Origin: Agriterribacter humi
GTDB lineage: Bacteria; Bacteroidota; Bacteroidia; Chitinophagales; Chitinophagaceae
Direction: 5' to 3'
Length of the DNA: 64,000 nt
Assembly (NCBI RefSeq): GCF_009192765.1
Contig: NZ_VOHQ01000006.1
Coordinates: forward strand, 186,001 to 250,000
Shown here: piece by piece, positions 9,547 through 18,513 of the stretch
Position numbering within the stretch: position 1 is the stretch's first letter
How the letters are laid out: each line of letters starts with the position of its first letter
Notes under the pieces: model-generated
What the model was told of the DNA's origin: nothing
Databases searched by the model: none
The model's input: the letters and a program-made list of their open reading frames with translations, nothing else
Position numbers and translations under genes: made by a program

Positions 9547-10803
9547 CTACGGAAGTACGGTGATCTTTCGGCCTTCGAGCTTAAAATGCACATCACTCCA
9601 TTGCATCCATTTCAGCAGGCGCGAAAGGTTTACCGTTCTGCTTATTTTTCCTGTAAACCGGTCTTTAGGAATATCGCCGGCAAATTCCACTTCCAGGTTA
9701 TACCAGCGTGCAGCCTGCCGCAAAACGGAGGGCAAATCGCTGCTGCTAAACTGGAAATAGCCATCCTTCCATGCTATTGCTTCTTCGGTGTCGGCCGCTT
9801 TATCAATCTTTATCTTTCCACTCTTTTGGAGCAGCGCCTGCTGTCCGGGTAATAAGGAACTGCTGGTATTTCCCTTTACTATTTTTACAGCCCCTTCCAG
9901 CAGGGTTGTTTTTATCGCATCCTCTTCCTCGTATGCATTAACATTAAAATGAGTGCCGAGCACCTGTATTTCCATACCCTCATTCTGGCTGGGTGTTGCG
10001 GAAGATGAGTTAACCAGTACAATAAAAGGTACTTTCTTTTTTCCTTCCTCTATAATCAAGGGAGCCACTTCAAAATACGCTTCGCCGGTTATGGTCACTT
10101 TTCTTTCTTTGCCGGTAAATGCGGTGGGAAAACGAATGGAAGAAGCTGCATTCAGCCAAACCACGCTACCATCCGGAAGAATCAATTTATATTGACCGCC
10201 CGGTGGCGTACTCATTGTATTGTACATTACTTCGCTTGCAGCCGAACCGGTTGAAACATAGGCAAGTTCACCGGCAGAGCGCATTCTCAATTCCGCATTT
10301 CCCTGTTTCGCCAGCAATCCGTTAGTGGCGCTGTCTAAAATAATTTGTGATCCATTGGATAAGGTAAGTACGGCTTTGTTTCCTCCCGGCGGCACATCCT
10401 GTTTCATTTGACGTGGAACTTTATTTTTTGCAATAACAGGCTGCTCTCGCTGGTAAAGTTTTACATAAGCAATACTGCCTGACATTAAAATAAATACCGC
10501 TGCGGCTATCCTTACCCAGGAGCGTTTCCAGTATGTAATGAAGCGGCTATTATTGACGAATTCAACTTCTTCTTTTCCTACTGCACCCTCTCCTGCATAA
10601 ATAAAGGCATTAATTCGCTCCGACATGTCCTCCGGCATTTGCTTTATTGCTTTATGTTTTTGCCATGCCTGCTCCAATACCCCACTCAATTCTTCATCCT
10701 GCGAACAATGGTTAACCCAGTTAGCCAGTTCTATTTTTTCTTCCTCTTTAATTGTTTGGTTTAAAAACCGCTCTGCCAGGTATTTGATTCTTTCCGATGC
10801 CAT
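9547..10803 (-). CDS. FecR-family anti-sigma factor
   Basis: This 418-residue protein has an N-terminal cytoplasmic region (LAERFLNQTIKEEEKIELANWV) of the FecR_N type. One membrane helix follows near residues 93-111 (VRIAAAVFILMSGSIAYV), then a periplasmic FecR domain (PPGGQYKLILPDGSVVWLNAASS, GEAYFEVAP) and a C-terminal domain (WKDGYFQFSSSDLPSVLRQAARWYNLEVEF). It should hold the adjacent ECF sigma factor inactive and release it when the STN domain of SusC signals substrate binding. It lies 119 bases downstream of the sigma gene and upstream of susC, the usual order of such modules in Bacteroidota. Confidence 0.95.
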   Translation of the reverse strand: MASERIKYLAERFLNQTIKEEEKIELANWVNHCSQDEELSGVLEQAWQKHKAIKQMPEDMSERINAFIYAGEGAVGKEEVEFVNNSRFITYWKRSWVRIAAAVFILMSGSIAYVKLYQREQPVIAKNKVPRQMKQDVPPGGNKAVLTLSNGSQIILDSATNGLLAKQGNAELRMRSAGELAYVSTGSAASEVMYNTMSTPPGGQYKLILPDGSVVWLNAASSIRFPTAFTGKERKVTITGEAYFEVAPLIIEEGKKKVPFIVLVNSSSATPSQNEGMEIQVLGTHFNVNAYEEEDAIKTTLLEGAVKIVKGNTSSSLLPGQQALLQKSGKIKIDKAADTEEAIAWKDGYFQFSSSDLPSVLRQAARWYNLEVEFAGDIPKDRFTGKISRTVNLSRLLKWMQWSDVHFKLEGRKITVLP

Positions 10804-10922
10804 ACTGTTTTACGCTTTGCTATTGGTAAGACAAACGGGAAGTAAAACAGAACCAGTGAGGAAAGGAATTTTGTAAAAAAACCTGGAAGCCAGGTAGTCA
10901 CGGGATTTACTTGCTGAATCGT

Positions 10923-11513
10923 TTAATAAATAAGGAAACCCATAATACCAATAACAGAGATGGAGTGGGGTTCAAATTTTTTTCTGATGGTTCGGAGCGC
11001 CTGCACAATATGGTTTCTAACGGTTGAAGAAGAAAGGTGCAGTTGATGGGCAATGTCTTCGTGTTTCAGTCCCTGTTCACGGCTAAGTGTGTAAATAAGT
11101 TTTTGTTGCGGGGGAAGATTTTGGATTGTTTCATGAAGCAGTTGCTCGGCTTCTTTTGTAACAAGTGTGTCATCGGCCTTAATGTTTGCACTGTTTTGTT
11201 GTGCCTCCAATTTTGAAAGAATGATGGTTTCCTTAGACATTCGTTTAAGTGCATTGATTGCAAGATTGCGGGTTGCTTTAAAGAGGTATCCCCCCAAATG
11301 ATCAATAGTTTCCATGGAGGAGCGATTCTTCCATAATTTAAGAAAGGTATCCTGTATAATATCCTCGGCAATTTCGGGTGATGCGGTAAGCGATAGGAGG
11401 TAGCTGTATAATTTATGCTTATAGCGGTTAAATAAAAGGGTAAAGGCAGGCTCACTACCCTGAGAGGCACGTAACAGTAACTCTTTTTCGGTATGAATTG
11501 TTTCTGAATTCAA
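10923..11513 (-). CDS. ECF-type RNA polymerase sigma-70 factor
   Basis: This 196-residue protein shows sigma region 2 (FNRYKHKLYSYLLSLTASPEIAEDIIQDTFLKLWKN) and region 4 (LPPQQKLIYTLSREQGLKHEDIAHQLHLSSSTVRNHIVQALRTIRK) with a helix-turn-helix, and no regions 1 or 3. This is the group IV (ECF) layout. Together with FecR and the STN domain of SusC it forms a cell-surface signalling path that likely switches on the susCD operon in response to the imported substrate. The 53-base gap to the cytochrome gene upstream has two TATCTTTA boxes, but neither has a TTTG element at the right distance. Confidence 0.95.
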   Translation of the reverse strand: MNSETIHTEKELLLRASQGSEPAFTLLFNRYKHKLYSYLLSLTASPEIAEDIIQDTFLKLWKNRSSMETIDHLGGYLFKATRNLAINALKRMSKETIILSKLEAQQNSANIKADDTLVTKEAEQLLHETIQNLPPQQKLIYTLSREQGLKHEDIAHQLHLSSSTVRNHIVQALRTIRKKFEPHSISVIGIMGFLIY

Positions 11514-11566
11514 AATGAAAATGAACAGTTAGTTGTAGTAAAGATAATATAAATTTAAAGATACTA

Positions 11567-13888
11567 TTACCACTTATTCAGCTCTTCCATCGTAAAAGAT
11601 TGCTGCCGTTCATTCCAGTGTTGCCTGATTTTTATTACTTCATCACGCGTTATGCCGGAGGCATTGTTGTTCCAGTTTTTCCTTATATAACTCAGCACCT
11701 GGGCAATGGTTTCATCCGTAATATCCTTATTGTGAGCAAGTCCTGGCATATCACCATTTATTTCGGGCGACTTATATAATTTTTTATTCACTTTAACCGG
11801 ACCAGTTAATCCGTATAATACAATGGCAATAAGCTTATCCCTGTCGCCGGTAACCCACTCCGAATTGTTGAGCGGTGGTGCTAATGCAGCTATTCCATTT
11901 CCGTCTTCGCCATGGCAGGTTTGGCAGGTGGATGCAAAAAGGCTCATACCTGCCGGGAATTGTTTCCTGAACAAGCTGGTATCTTTTTTGACCTGCCTGT
12001 TGCTGATATTGTATATTGTTTTTTTGAGTTGTATTATAATGGCCTTATTTGAATCTGTAATGGCTGTACTAATCTTTTGATAAAAAGTCTTTTCACGATT
12101 TTCAAGATTACTAATGATGGCATCGCTTACAAAAGGATCATGAGGAAAAGTCTTTGCGAGGCTCATTAACATATCATCGGCTAACGGCTTATTGAAAGGA
12201 TCAATGGCCCGGATCCTGAAAGCGATATAAGGTGCGGCAACACTATCGTTATTATTGATCATGTGCTGCAGTACCGGCACAAATTGTTGGTAATTGGTTT
12301 TATTTACCACAGCCGGTAAAACAGTTATAGCCTGTACCCTGATCTTATTATTACTGTTTTGCAGCAGTGGTAATACATCTTCCGCCTGCAAAGCTTCCAT
12401 GCCTTCCAATGCCCACAGGGAGTGAATAAGCGTTAAAGGATTATCCGTTTTTTTTAAATTTTCACGCAATATGGGAACCGCATTTGTAAGTTTGCCGTCT
12501 ACCAGCATTTGCTGAGCCTTATCCCTTATCCAGCCATTGGGAGAGGCGAGGAGCGCTGCCAGCTTTAGCGGATCGGCAGGCACTGCTACCGGTTTCAATG
12601 ATGCGCCTTCGGGAACTACTTTATAAATACGGCCGCAATTGAGTGGTTGTGAAAGCGATCTTTCACTAATTTCTTTTTTCAGGTAATCGGTTAAATAAAA
12701 TTTGTGCTGAATAATGCCTCTGTACATATCCGTTATGTATAGAGCGCCATCTGGACCGTTATACAAATTGACTGGTCGAAAACGTTCATCAATGCTGGTA
12801 AGAAATTCCTTTCCTGCATAGGCCTGCCTGCCTTTAATAACATAACCATCTTCTTCCAGTATATTTCTCTTAATAAGGTTTGCAGAAGGTTCCGCCACAA
12901 AAGCGTTGTTGTGATAGGCGTCTTTAAATAAACCACCGCGGTAAATAACGGGGCCGCAGGCAGCAGTAAAATTTACGAGGCGCGAGTGATCATCAAGGAT
13001 GTTTTCCATATATCCCCTGTTTACGCCGGGTGTGGGCCGGGCCGGGTACACCCTGTTGTTTTCTACTATCTTAACATTATATCCCGATATGCTGCGCTGA
13101 TTGACATTGCCTGCTCCCGGCCCGGGCAGGAAATAATCGCCTAATAAATTCTGTGAATTGTTGTTATAGAATAAACGTCCGTAGTCATCCTGCGTTATTC
13201 CCCATTGCCCGCGAAAACGTGTCCATTCCGTAACCCAGTGATCGCCTTTTTTCCGGTAACGCTTTTCCGAATTGGCATTATATACCCAGTTGTCCATGGC
13301 TCGCATTAAACCATTGGCGTCATGTTCTACATTGCTGCCAATAGTATATGCGCCGTCCACCAGAACTTTTTTGCCCGGCCGGTCGTTCTTTATTTCAACA
13401 TACCACAGGTTGGGAGGCGATGCTACAAGAATACCATCTTCTATTAAACATAAAGCCCTTGGCAACACCAGCGAATCCATAAATACTTTCCTGTTGTCTG
13501 CAATACCGTCTCCGTTCTTATCTTCCAGTATAATAATTTTACCATTGGGCCTGTTTTCCCCCGTTCCTGCTGTATCCGGCATATAGCCTTCCATTTCTAA
13601 CACCCATATTCTTCCCTTTTCATCAAAGGTTAAAGCAACAGGGGCGCTTATTAATGGTTCGGCAGCCACCAGCTTTACCTCAAAGCCATCTTCAACTTCC
13701 ATTGCTGCAAGTGATTTCTCAGGCGACAGAACAGGTGAATTGTTCAATATTTCTTTCCGTTCAAGCGAATTCAAAGGGGCTGGTTTTATATCCGTGCTTT
13801 CACCGGAATTGCAGCTTGCAAATAAACATGCAAGTATAAAAACAGGAATAATTTCTATCGTTCTTTTAATCATTTGTTTTCGGATCAA
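11567..13888 (-). CDS. PVC-type heme-binding dehydrogenase with C-terminal cytochrome c domain
   Basis: The protein has 773 residues and a lipoprotein signal (ACLFASCNSG). An N-terminal six-bladed propeller of the glucose/sorbosone dehydrogenase type follows (VALTFDEKGRIWVLEMEGY, GPDGALYITDMYRG). A HEAT-like helical region comes next, and then a cytochrome c domain with heme-binding CQTCH near residues 653-657 and a possible Met ligand in NGDMPGL. Proteins of this PVC type are thought to oxidise sugars or sugar derivatives in the periplasm and pass electrons to heme, but few have been assayed. An in-frame ATG at 13873 is an alternative start. It may be unrelated to the sigma-regulated genes that follow. 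Confidence 0.85.
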   Translation of the reverse strand: MIRKQMIKRTIEIIPVFILACLFASCNSGESTDIKPAPLNSLERKEILNNSPVLSPEKSLAAMEVEDGFEVKLVAAEPLISAPVALTFDEKGRIWVLEMEGYMPDTAGTGENRPNGKIIILEDKNGDGIADNRKVFMDSLVLPRALCLIEDGILVASPPNLWYVEIKNDRPGKKVLVDGAYTIGSNVEHDANGLMRAMDNWVYNANSEKRYRKKGDHWVTEWTRFRGQWGITQDDYGRLFYNNNSQNLLGDYFLPGPGAGNVNQRSISGYNVKIVENNRVYPARPTPGVNRGYMENILDDHSRLVNFTAACGPVIYRGGLFKDAYHNNAFVAEPSANLIKRNILEEDGYVIKGRQAYAGKEFLTSIDERFRPVNLYNGPDGALYITDMYRGIIQHKFYLTDYLKKEISERSLSQPLNCGRIYKVVPEGASLKPVAVPADPLKLAALLASPNGWIRDKAQQMLVDGKLTNAVPILRENLKKTDNPLTLIHSLWALEGMEALQAEDVLPLLQNSNNKIRVQAITVLPAVVNKTNYQQFVPVLQHMINNNDSVAAPYIAFRIRAIDPFNKPLADDMLMSLAKTFPHDPFVSDAIISNLENREKTFYQKISTAITDSNKAIIIQLKKTIYNISNRQVKKDTSLFRKQFPAGMSLFASTCQTCHGEDGNGIAALAPPLNNSEWVTGDRDKLIAIVLYGLTGPVKVNKKLYKSPEINGDMPGLAHNKDITDETIAQVLSYIRKNWNNNASGITRDEVIKIRQHWNERQQSFTMEELNKW

Positions 13889-14069
13889 TAAAAGCGCAAT
13901 ATGTCTGATGAAAAAAATTGGGAGACAAAAGTAAATAAATTATACTGTTTACGCCGTTGTTGATGTTCGTGAGCAGGGCAACGTGAGTTGGCATTACCAA
14001 CAACTGAGTGATGGTTAACAGCTAACCCCTAAAGTGTGTGATAAATCCAAAGTCATCTATGTCTGTTTC

Positions 14070-14325
14070 ATAGAATTTTACCTGTCATCGCAGGATTATT
14101 GCTTTCCCTCAATAGTATGGCTCAACTTATTACTCCGCTTAGTAGCGGCGATACTACTTTCACCCTGCCTGCCTATGCAGATGTCAACAGCAACTACCGT
14201 ACCTATGCCAACAATGTATTTGGGTTGCTGGAAGCCGGCCGCGTGCCAACGGGGCTGCTTTTGGATTATGCTTTCGATTTTACGGAACCAAAAACCTTTA
14301 ACGGTGTTACCCTGCACGACAGCAT
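14070..14325 (+). pseudogene. 5' fragment of the T9SS-sorted protein gene (duplicate of the 15028 gene)
   Basis: This stretch matches the first 270 or so bases of the gene at 15028 at both DNA and protein level (GLLLSxNSMAQLxTPLSxGDTTFTLP, NSNYRTYANNVFGLLEAxRVPTGLLLDY, EPKTFNGVTLHDS). The original start region is damaged: the ATG-AGA of the full copy reads ATAGAA here. Similarity stops abruptly after the HDS codons at about 14325, after which the sequence is unrelated. It is a truncated relic, probably not translated into a working protein. Confidence 0.75.
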
Positions 14326-14467
14326 GATCGTTTTTATCGCCAAGGCCATTTACGAAATAAAGAAATATGTGCTACCCAACACGGAAATTTTATTTTTCAG
14401 GCTCATACTGATGAAAAAGTATTATTAGCTTTATAATATTGCCTTATTACTGAAAAATGTTTTGATT

Positions 14468-14998
14468 ATGAAACGCCAACCTTTCCTGCTGTTCGCCTGC
14501 TTATTTTCCCTGTTACTATTATCCTCCCGTTGCAAAAAAGACAAGTTTGAACTTCCGCCTGAAACTACCACCGGCGCAATGACCTTTGGCTGCAAAGTGA
14601 ACGGCAAAGTATTTGTGCCACGGGATGGAAGAGGACAACCTGGATTATTTTGCCAGTATTTAAACTTGGGAGAAGGTGAAGGTGGAGGCTGGTTTTTGAA
14701 TATTCCGGCGGGTAATTGGCAGATTTCTCCTATTGAAAGTGTACATATCGAAACTGATAGTCTTTTAGTTGAAGAAGGTGTAATTTATGATTTTAAAAAT
14801 CAAAAGGGATTTCCTCACGCTTTTTACTTTAAAAGTAGGGAGTATCGAAAATTGGATAATAATACTGGTTGGCTTCATATTACAACCCACGATAAAGCCA
14901 GGAGGATATTAGCTGGCACATTTGAATTTGTAGGCACCAATACCAGTACAGGGGAAAATATAAGCATTACTGAAGGTCGTTTCGATATTATTTATTAA
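14468..14998 (+). CDS. DUF6252-like small lipoprotein
   Basis: The product has about 176 residues if read from the ATG at 14468; a TTG at 14462 lies two codons upstream. It has a hydrophobic signal with a lipobox-like LLSSRCKKD and a core with MTFGCKVNGKVFVPRD near the start and RILAGTFEFVGTN and ITEGRFDI at the end. These blocks are typical of a Bacteroidota lipoprotein family whose members fold as beta-sandwiches (DUF6252-like); the family name is from memory. No function is known. It sits between the truncated and full copies of the T9SS-sorted gene, so it may have moved with the duplication. Confidence 0.7.
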   Translation: MKRQPFLLFACLFSLLLLSSRCKKDKFELPPETTTGAMTFGCKVNGKVFVPRDGRGQPGLFCQYLNLGEGEGGGWFLNIPAGNWQISPIESVHIETDSLLVEEGVIYDFKNQKGFPHAFYFKSREYRKLDNNTGWLHITTHDKARRILAGTFEFVGTNTSTGENISITEGRFDIIY

Positions 14999-15027
14999 AC
15001 CTTTTCATAACCTTAAAATTACACTAA

Positions 15028-16639
15028 ATGAGAAAATTTTTACCTGCCATCGCAGGATTGTTGCTTTCCTTCAATAGTATGGCTCAACTTATGACTCCGC
15101 TCAGCGGTGGCGATACTACCTTCACGCTGCCATCTTATGCAGATGTAAATAGTAATTACCGTACCTACGCCAACAATGTATTTGGGTTGCTGGAAGCCAG
15201 TCGCGTGCCTACCGGCTTGTTGCTGGATTACAGTTTCGACTTTATCGAACCTAAAACTTTTAACGGTGTTACCCTGCACGACAGCACCCTGGTAGAGGCG
15301 GGTATATTTTCGGAATTGTATAAAACCATTTTTACCGGTAAATTTAATAATACCGGTAACGGTTACCGTTGCCAATAAAACCTACAATGCGCCTTCCGGT
15401 TTATTGCCGCTTGATACTTATCCGGGTGGCTTTTACACGCTTACATTTGGCGGGCTTCCCAACAGTGTCGTCAACAATTCCTTTCAAACCTTTAACAGCA
15501 ATTTTAATATAAGGTACAGGTTTGCTTTTGTGCATGCCACCAGTGCCTTATGCATCGGAGGTGGTAACCAAACGCTCACAAATACCCAGTATATGGCCCG
15601 GTATATTGGCGCAACCCCGCCAGCAGCGCCATTCAACACTCCATTTCAAAATTTTACTACTGCCTTTAATGCAAATGGTGCAGTGTGGGATTTTGAAAAT
15701 GCAACAACGCGTAGGTTAAATAATGAACCGCATGAATGGTTTTTTTTGAGAAGCGCTAACTGGTTGGCTGCCGAATTGACTAGAACCGGTACCAATCCGG
15801 GACCGGCGTCTAATTGTTCGGCGCTTTGCGTCAATATGGCTATAACAGGTCCTGCGTCACTTTGTACAAATGCTAGCTATTCGGTTCCTGTTGTTGCAGG
15901 CGCAAACTATACATGGAGTGCTACGCCGTTGGGCAGTGTCACTTTTGGAGGAACGGGCAACTCGGTTACAGCTACCAAAAGCCCTTCGTTTAATGGAACT
16001 GCAACGATACAAGTTAATGTTACTCTGGCGGGGTGTGGCGACCGTCCTGCCACTATAAATGTATTGGCAGGCACTCCCCCGGCCACTATTACATCCGTGA
16101 CTCAACCCCCGCCGTCATATGGTACAATAAATGTGTACTTTAATTTACCTGGCAGTGTCTCGCCCATTACTTCGCATAAATGGTATATAGACAATGTGAT
16201 GGTGTATAGCTCCTCGGGAGTACCCAATAGCCCCACTATATTGAACGGCGGCAGTTGCGGTATGCATGGTGTACGCCTGGATGTTATCAGTGCCTGCGGA
16301 ACCAGTGCTTCCAATTCATTTCAGTATTATAAATCGTGTGGTAGTATGTTTACGGCAGCGCCTAATCCTACCAATGGTCAACTGACCATTAATGTAATAG
16401 AAGAAAATACTGATTCCGAATTATCTCAAAGCAAACTGGCTCCTGGTCCATCAGCAACATCTCGAAAAGCATATAAGATTGCGATTACCGATATGACTGG
16501 AGTAAGACGGAAATATTTTGACTATAAGTCCGGAATCACCACAACTACAATCAATATTTCAGATTTGCGGGCAGGTATTTATAACGTGAGTGTATTTGAC
16601 GGTAAAGAATGGGATAGTAGGAAGATTAATAAGCAATAA
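15028..16639 (+). pseudogene. Secreted T9SS-sorted protein with Ig/PKD-like domain, interrupted by a frameshift
   Basis: Translation starts well (MRKFLPAIAGLLLSFNSMAQ, a signal peptide) but stops at 15378. The second half continues in the next frame from about 15346 (IPVTVTVANKTYNAPSG) to 16639. A single indel near 15345-15352 would join them into one protein of about 535 residues. The second part holds a PKD/Ig-like repeat (ITGPASLCTNASYSVP). The C-terminus has a T9SS sorting domain (AAPNPTNGQLTINV, then DLRAGIYNVSVFDGKEW), so the intact protein would be exported by the Por system. Whether the frameshift is real or a sequencing error cannot be told here. Confidence 0.7.
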
Positions 16640-16653
16640 TAAATCTAATTAAA

Positions 16654-16730
16654 GTAGGAGGCAGTTTCAAGTTTCCTTAAGCCGCCGTCCTCTCACACCA
16701 CTGTATGCACATACGTGTACGGCGGTTTCT
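16654..16730 (-). mobile_element. Remnant of a group II intron 3' end (domains V and VI)
   Basis: On the minus strand this reads as a domain V-like hairpin (about 16697-16728, ending in the GGTGGT-type strand) followed at once by GTGTGAGAGG (16689-16698). A domain VI-like stem then closes with CCTCCTAC at 16653-16660. This order is typical of bacterial group II introns. One base of the usual domain V stem is changed (CAGTGG for CGGTGG). No reverse transcriptase gene is present, so it is a truncated relic. It starts about 15 bases after the stop of the T9SS-sorted gene. Confidence 0.5.
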
Positions 16731-16731
16731 A

Positions 16732-16860
16732 GTTCTCCGCAGAGTCTGCCCGCGATTAGCGTGTGACTTGGCAGGCGACTCTGCGACAGGAAGACGATGA
16801 TTATTCCCCCGCAGAGTCCAGCCAAAACACATGGCCCGGAGTTGAGACTCTGCGGAGAAC
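16732..16860. repeat. 16-bp perfect inverted repeat in a gene-free stretch
   Basis: GTTCTCCGCAGAGTCT at 16732-16747 is exactly complementary to the sequence at 16845-16860. Two more GCAGAGTC-like copies lie between them (about 16777-16786 and 16810-16818). The arms are about 97 bases apart. This could be the edges of a small non-autonomous element next to the intron relic. The rest of the gap up to 17044 shows no gene. Confidence 0.5.
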
Positions 16861-17044
16861 GGAAAATATACCGCTACGCAGTCTTAGCAATCAGCAGTAT
16901 ATCTTTACGGCATTGACTAAGCCATTTGCCTGGTATAACTAAAATTGCCACAGATTCGCTGATTAATATACCATGTATAAAAATCCGGGAAGCTGTGGCT
17001 AAAAAATACATGCAATTATCAAACATTGATACTGTACATCCTTA

Positions 17045-18430
17045 CTACACCTCGTTGGGAACTACATATGGCGGACGGTATACCCGTTTAAGCAAAGCAT
17101 CTGCTTCTGTATCATTTACAAATTTTTCATTATCCATGTTGCCGCCCATAAATTTAAGCTCGCGGTTAAGGCGATAAGAAATATTGGCTAATAAAGGAAG
17201 CGATGATGAAAAGAATCCTTCATTAATGTCGCAATGCAGATCATCATTATTGTCTGACCGTATAGCGTCAATAAAATTGGCATAATGTTCAGTGCCACCG
17301 GGCGGGGTTCTTGGGTCAACTGGTTTTTTAACATCAGTCTTCTGCGAACCGGCAAATGGTTCTTTTTCTCTTTTGCGAAAAGCTTTCCATGTGCCCCCGT
17401 CTAATTCAAGATAACCTTCGGTTCCGTAAAACATATTTCCAATGCGGATATCAAGACTTGATTCGCCGTTTGAATACCTGCCCCTTGTTTCAAACTCAAG
17501 CATCTTTCCATCTTCGTATTTAAATATAGATGTTTGTGTATTGGGTGTTTCCTGGGCGCATTCTTTGGGATCAATGCCATAAATACCGCCATGTGAATAA
17601 ATAGAAACCGGGTGTTCATTTTTATTGAGTCCCCAGCGGGCAATATCAAATTGGTGCGGTCCCTGGTTCCCGGTATCGCCGTTCCCGGTGTCCCAGAACC
17701 AATGCCAGTTGTAATGTCCTTTCTTTTCATTGTAGGGCCGGTAGGTGGCAGGGCCTAACCAGCGGTCGTAATGAAGCGTGGCAGGTGGTGCGCTGTCTTT
17801 AGCAATACCAAAAGAATCGCGTGGTTTAATGCAAAGCCCTCTTGCCATAAATACATCGCCAATACCACCATCGTGCAAAAATTTCATTGCTTCCATTACA
17901 TTGCTGATAGAACGGTTCTGAAATCCAACCTGGAGGCGCTTGTTGTACTTGCTGGCGGCTTCAATCATTTTGCGACCTTCCCATATATCGTGCGATGCCG
18001 GTTTTTCAACATATACATGTTTGCCTGCCTGGCAGGCCCAAATGGCGCCCAGCGCATGCCAGTGGTTGGGCATTGCAATCGAAACCGCATCTATTTCCTT
18101 ATCATCAAATACTTTGCGCATATCCCACTCCGTTAGTGGCTTTTCACCTGTTTTATCACTAACAATTTTCGCCCTCGAATCAAACCACTGCTCATCTGCG
18201 TCGCAAAGTGTTTTTAGCCGGATATTGCGACTGCTTTTTAGCGAACACCAGTTATTGATATGGGTTTGTCCCTGCCCGTGAATACCTATAACCGCTATAT
18301 TAAGTCGTTCATTGGCGCCTGGTATTGCGGCATAAGATTTAGCGCTTAAACCCATAGCGCCAATAGTAACACCGGCGCCGGCTAAAGCAGATTTTTTAAT
18401 AAACTCCCTTCTCGGGTAATTTTTTTGCAT
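17045..18430 (-). CDS. Gfo/Idh/MocA-family NAD(P)-dependent oxidoreductase, exported by Tat
   Basis: The preferred start is the ATG at 18430, which places a Tat signal (RREFIKKSALAGAGVTIGAMG) at the N-terminus; an upstream ATG at 18475 adds 15 residues. A Rossmann domain starts at LNIAVIGIHGQGQTH, with the family's conserved EKP motif in YVEKPASHD. The second half (GLGPATYRPY-like region, WHWFWDTGNGDTGNQGPHQFD) is typical of the large periplasmic Bacteroidota branch. Relatives include glycosidases that use bound NAD and 3-keto-sugar dehydrogenases. The isomerase-like and DUF1080 genes nearby favour a 3-keto-sugar role, but this is inference. Confidence 0.85.
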   Translation of the reverse strand: MQKNYPRREFIKKSALAGAGVTIGAMGLSAKSYAAIPGANERLNIAVIGIHGQGQTHINNWCSLKSSRNIRLKTLCDADEQWFDSRAKIVSDKTGEKPLTEWDMRKVFDDKEIDAVSIAMPNHWHALGAIWACQAGKHVYVEKPASHDIWEGRKMIEAASKYNKRLQVGFQNRSISNVMEAMKFLHDGGIGDVFMARGLCIKPRDSFGIAKDSAPPATLHYDRWLGPATYRPYNEKKGHYNWHWFWDTGNGDTGNQGPHQFDIARWGLNKNEHPVSIYSHGGIYGIDPKECAQETPNTQTSIFKYEDGKMLEFETRGRYSNGESSLDIRIGNMFYGTEGYLELDGGTWKAFRKREKEPFAGSQKTDVKKPVDPRTPPGGTEHYANFIDAIRSDNNDDLHCDINEGFFSSSLPLLANISYRLNRELKFMGGNMDNEKFVNDTEADALLKRVYRPPYVVPNEV

Positions 18431-18513
18431 GATTGTTTTGTTTTTATATATGAGCAAATCGTTTTTTATTGGCATTGCCAGCCCTGTAACCTGAAACTTG
18501 TAACCTGCATCCT

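Noticed and set aside
11514-11566. Promoter of the ECF sigma gene
   Set aside because: Two TATCTTTA boxes exist on the minus strand but neither has a TTTG element 19 bases upstream.
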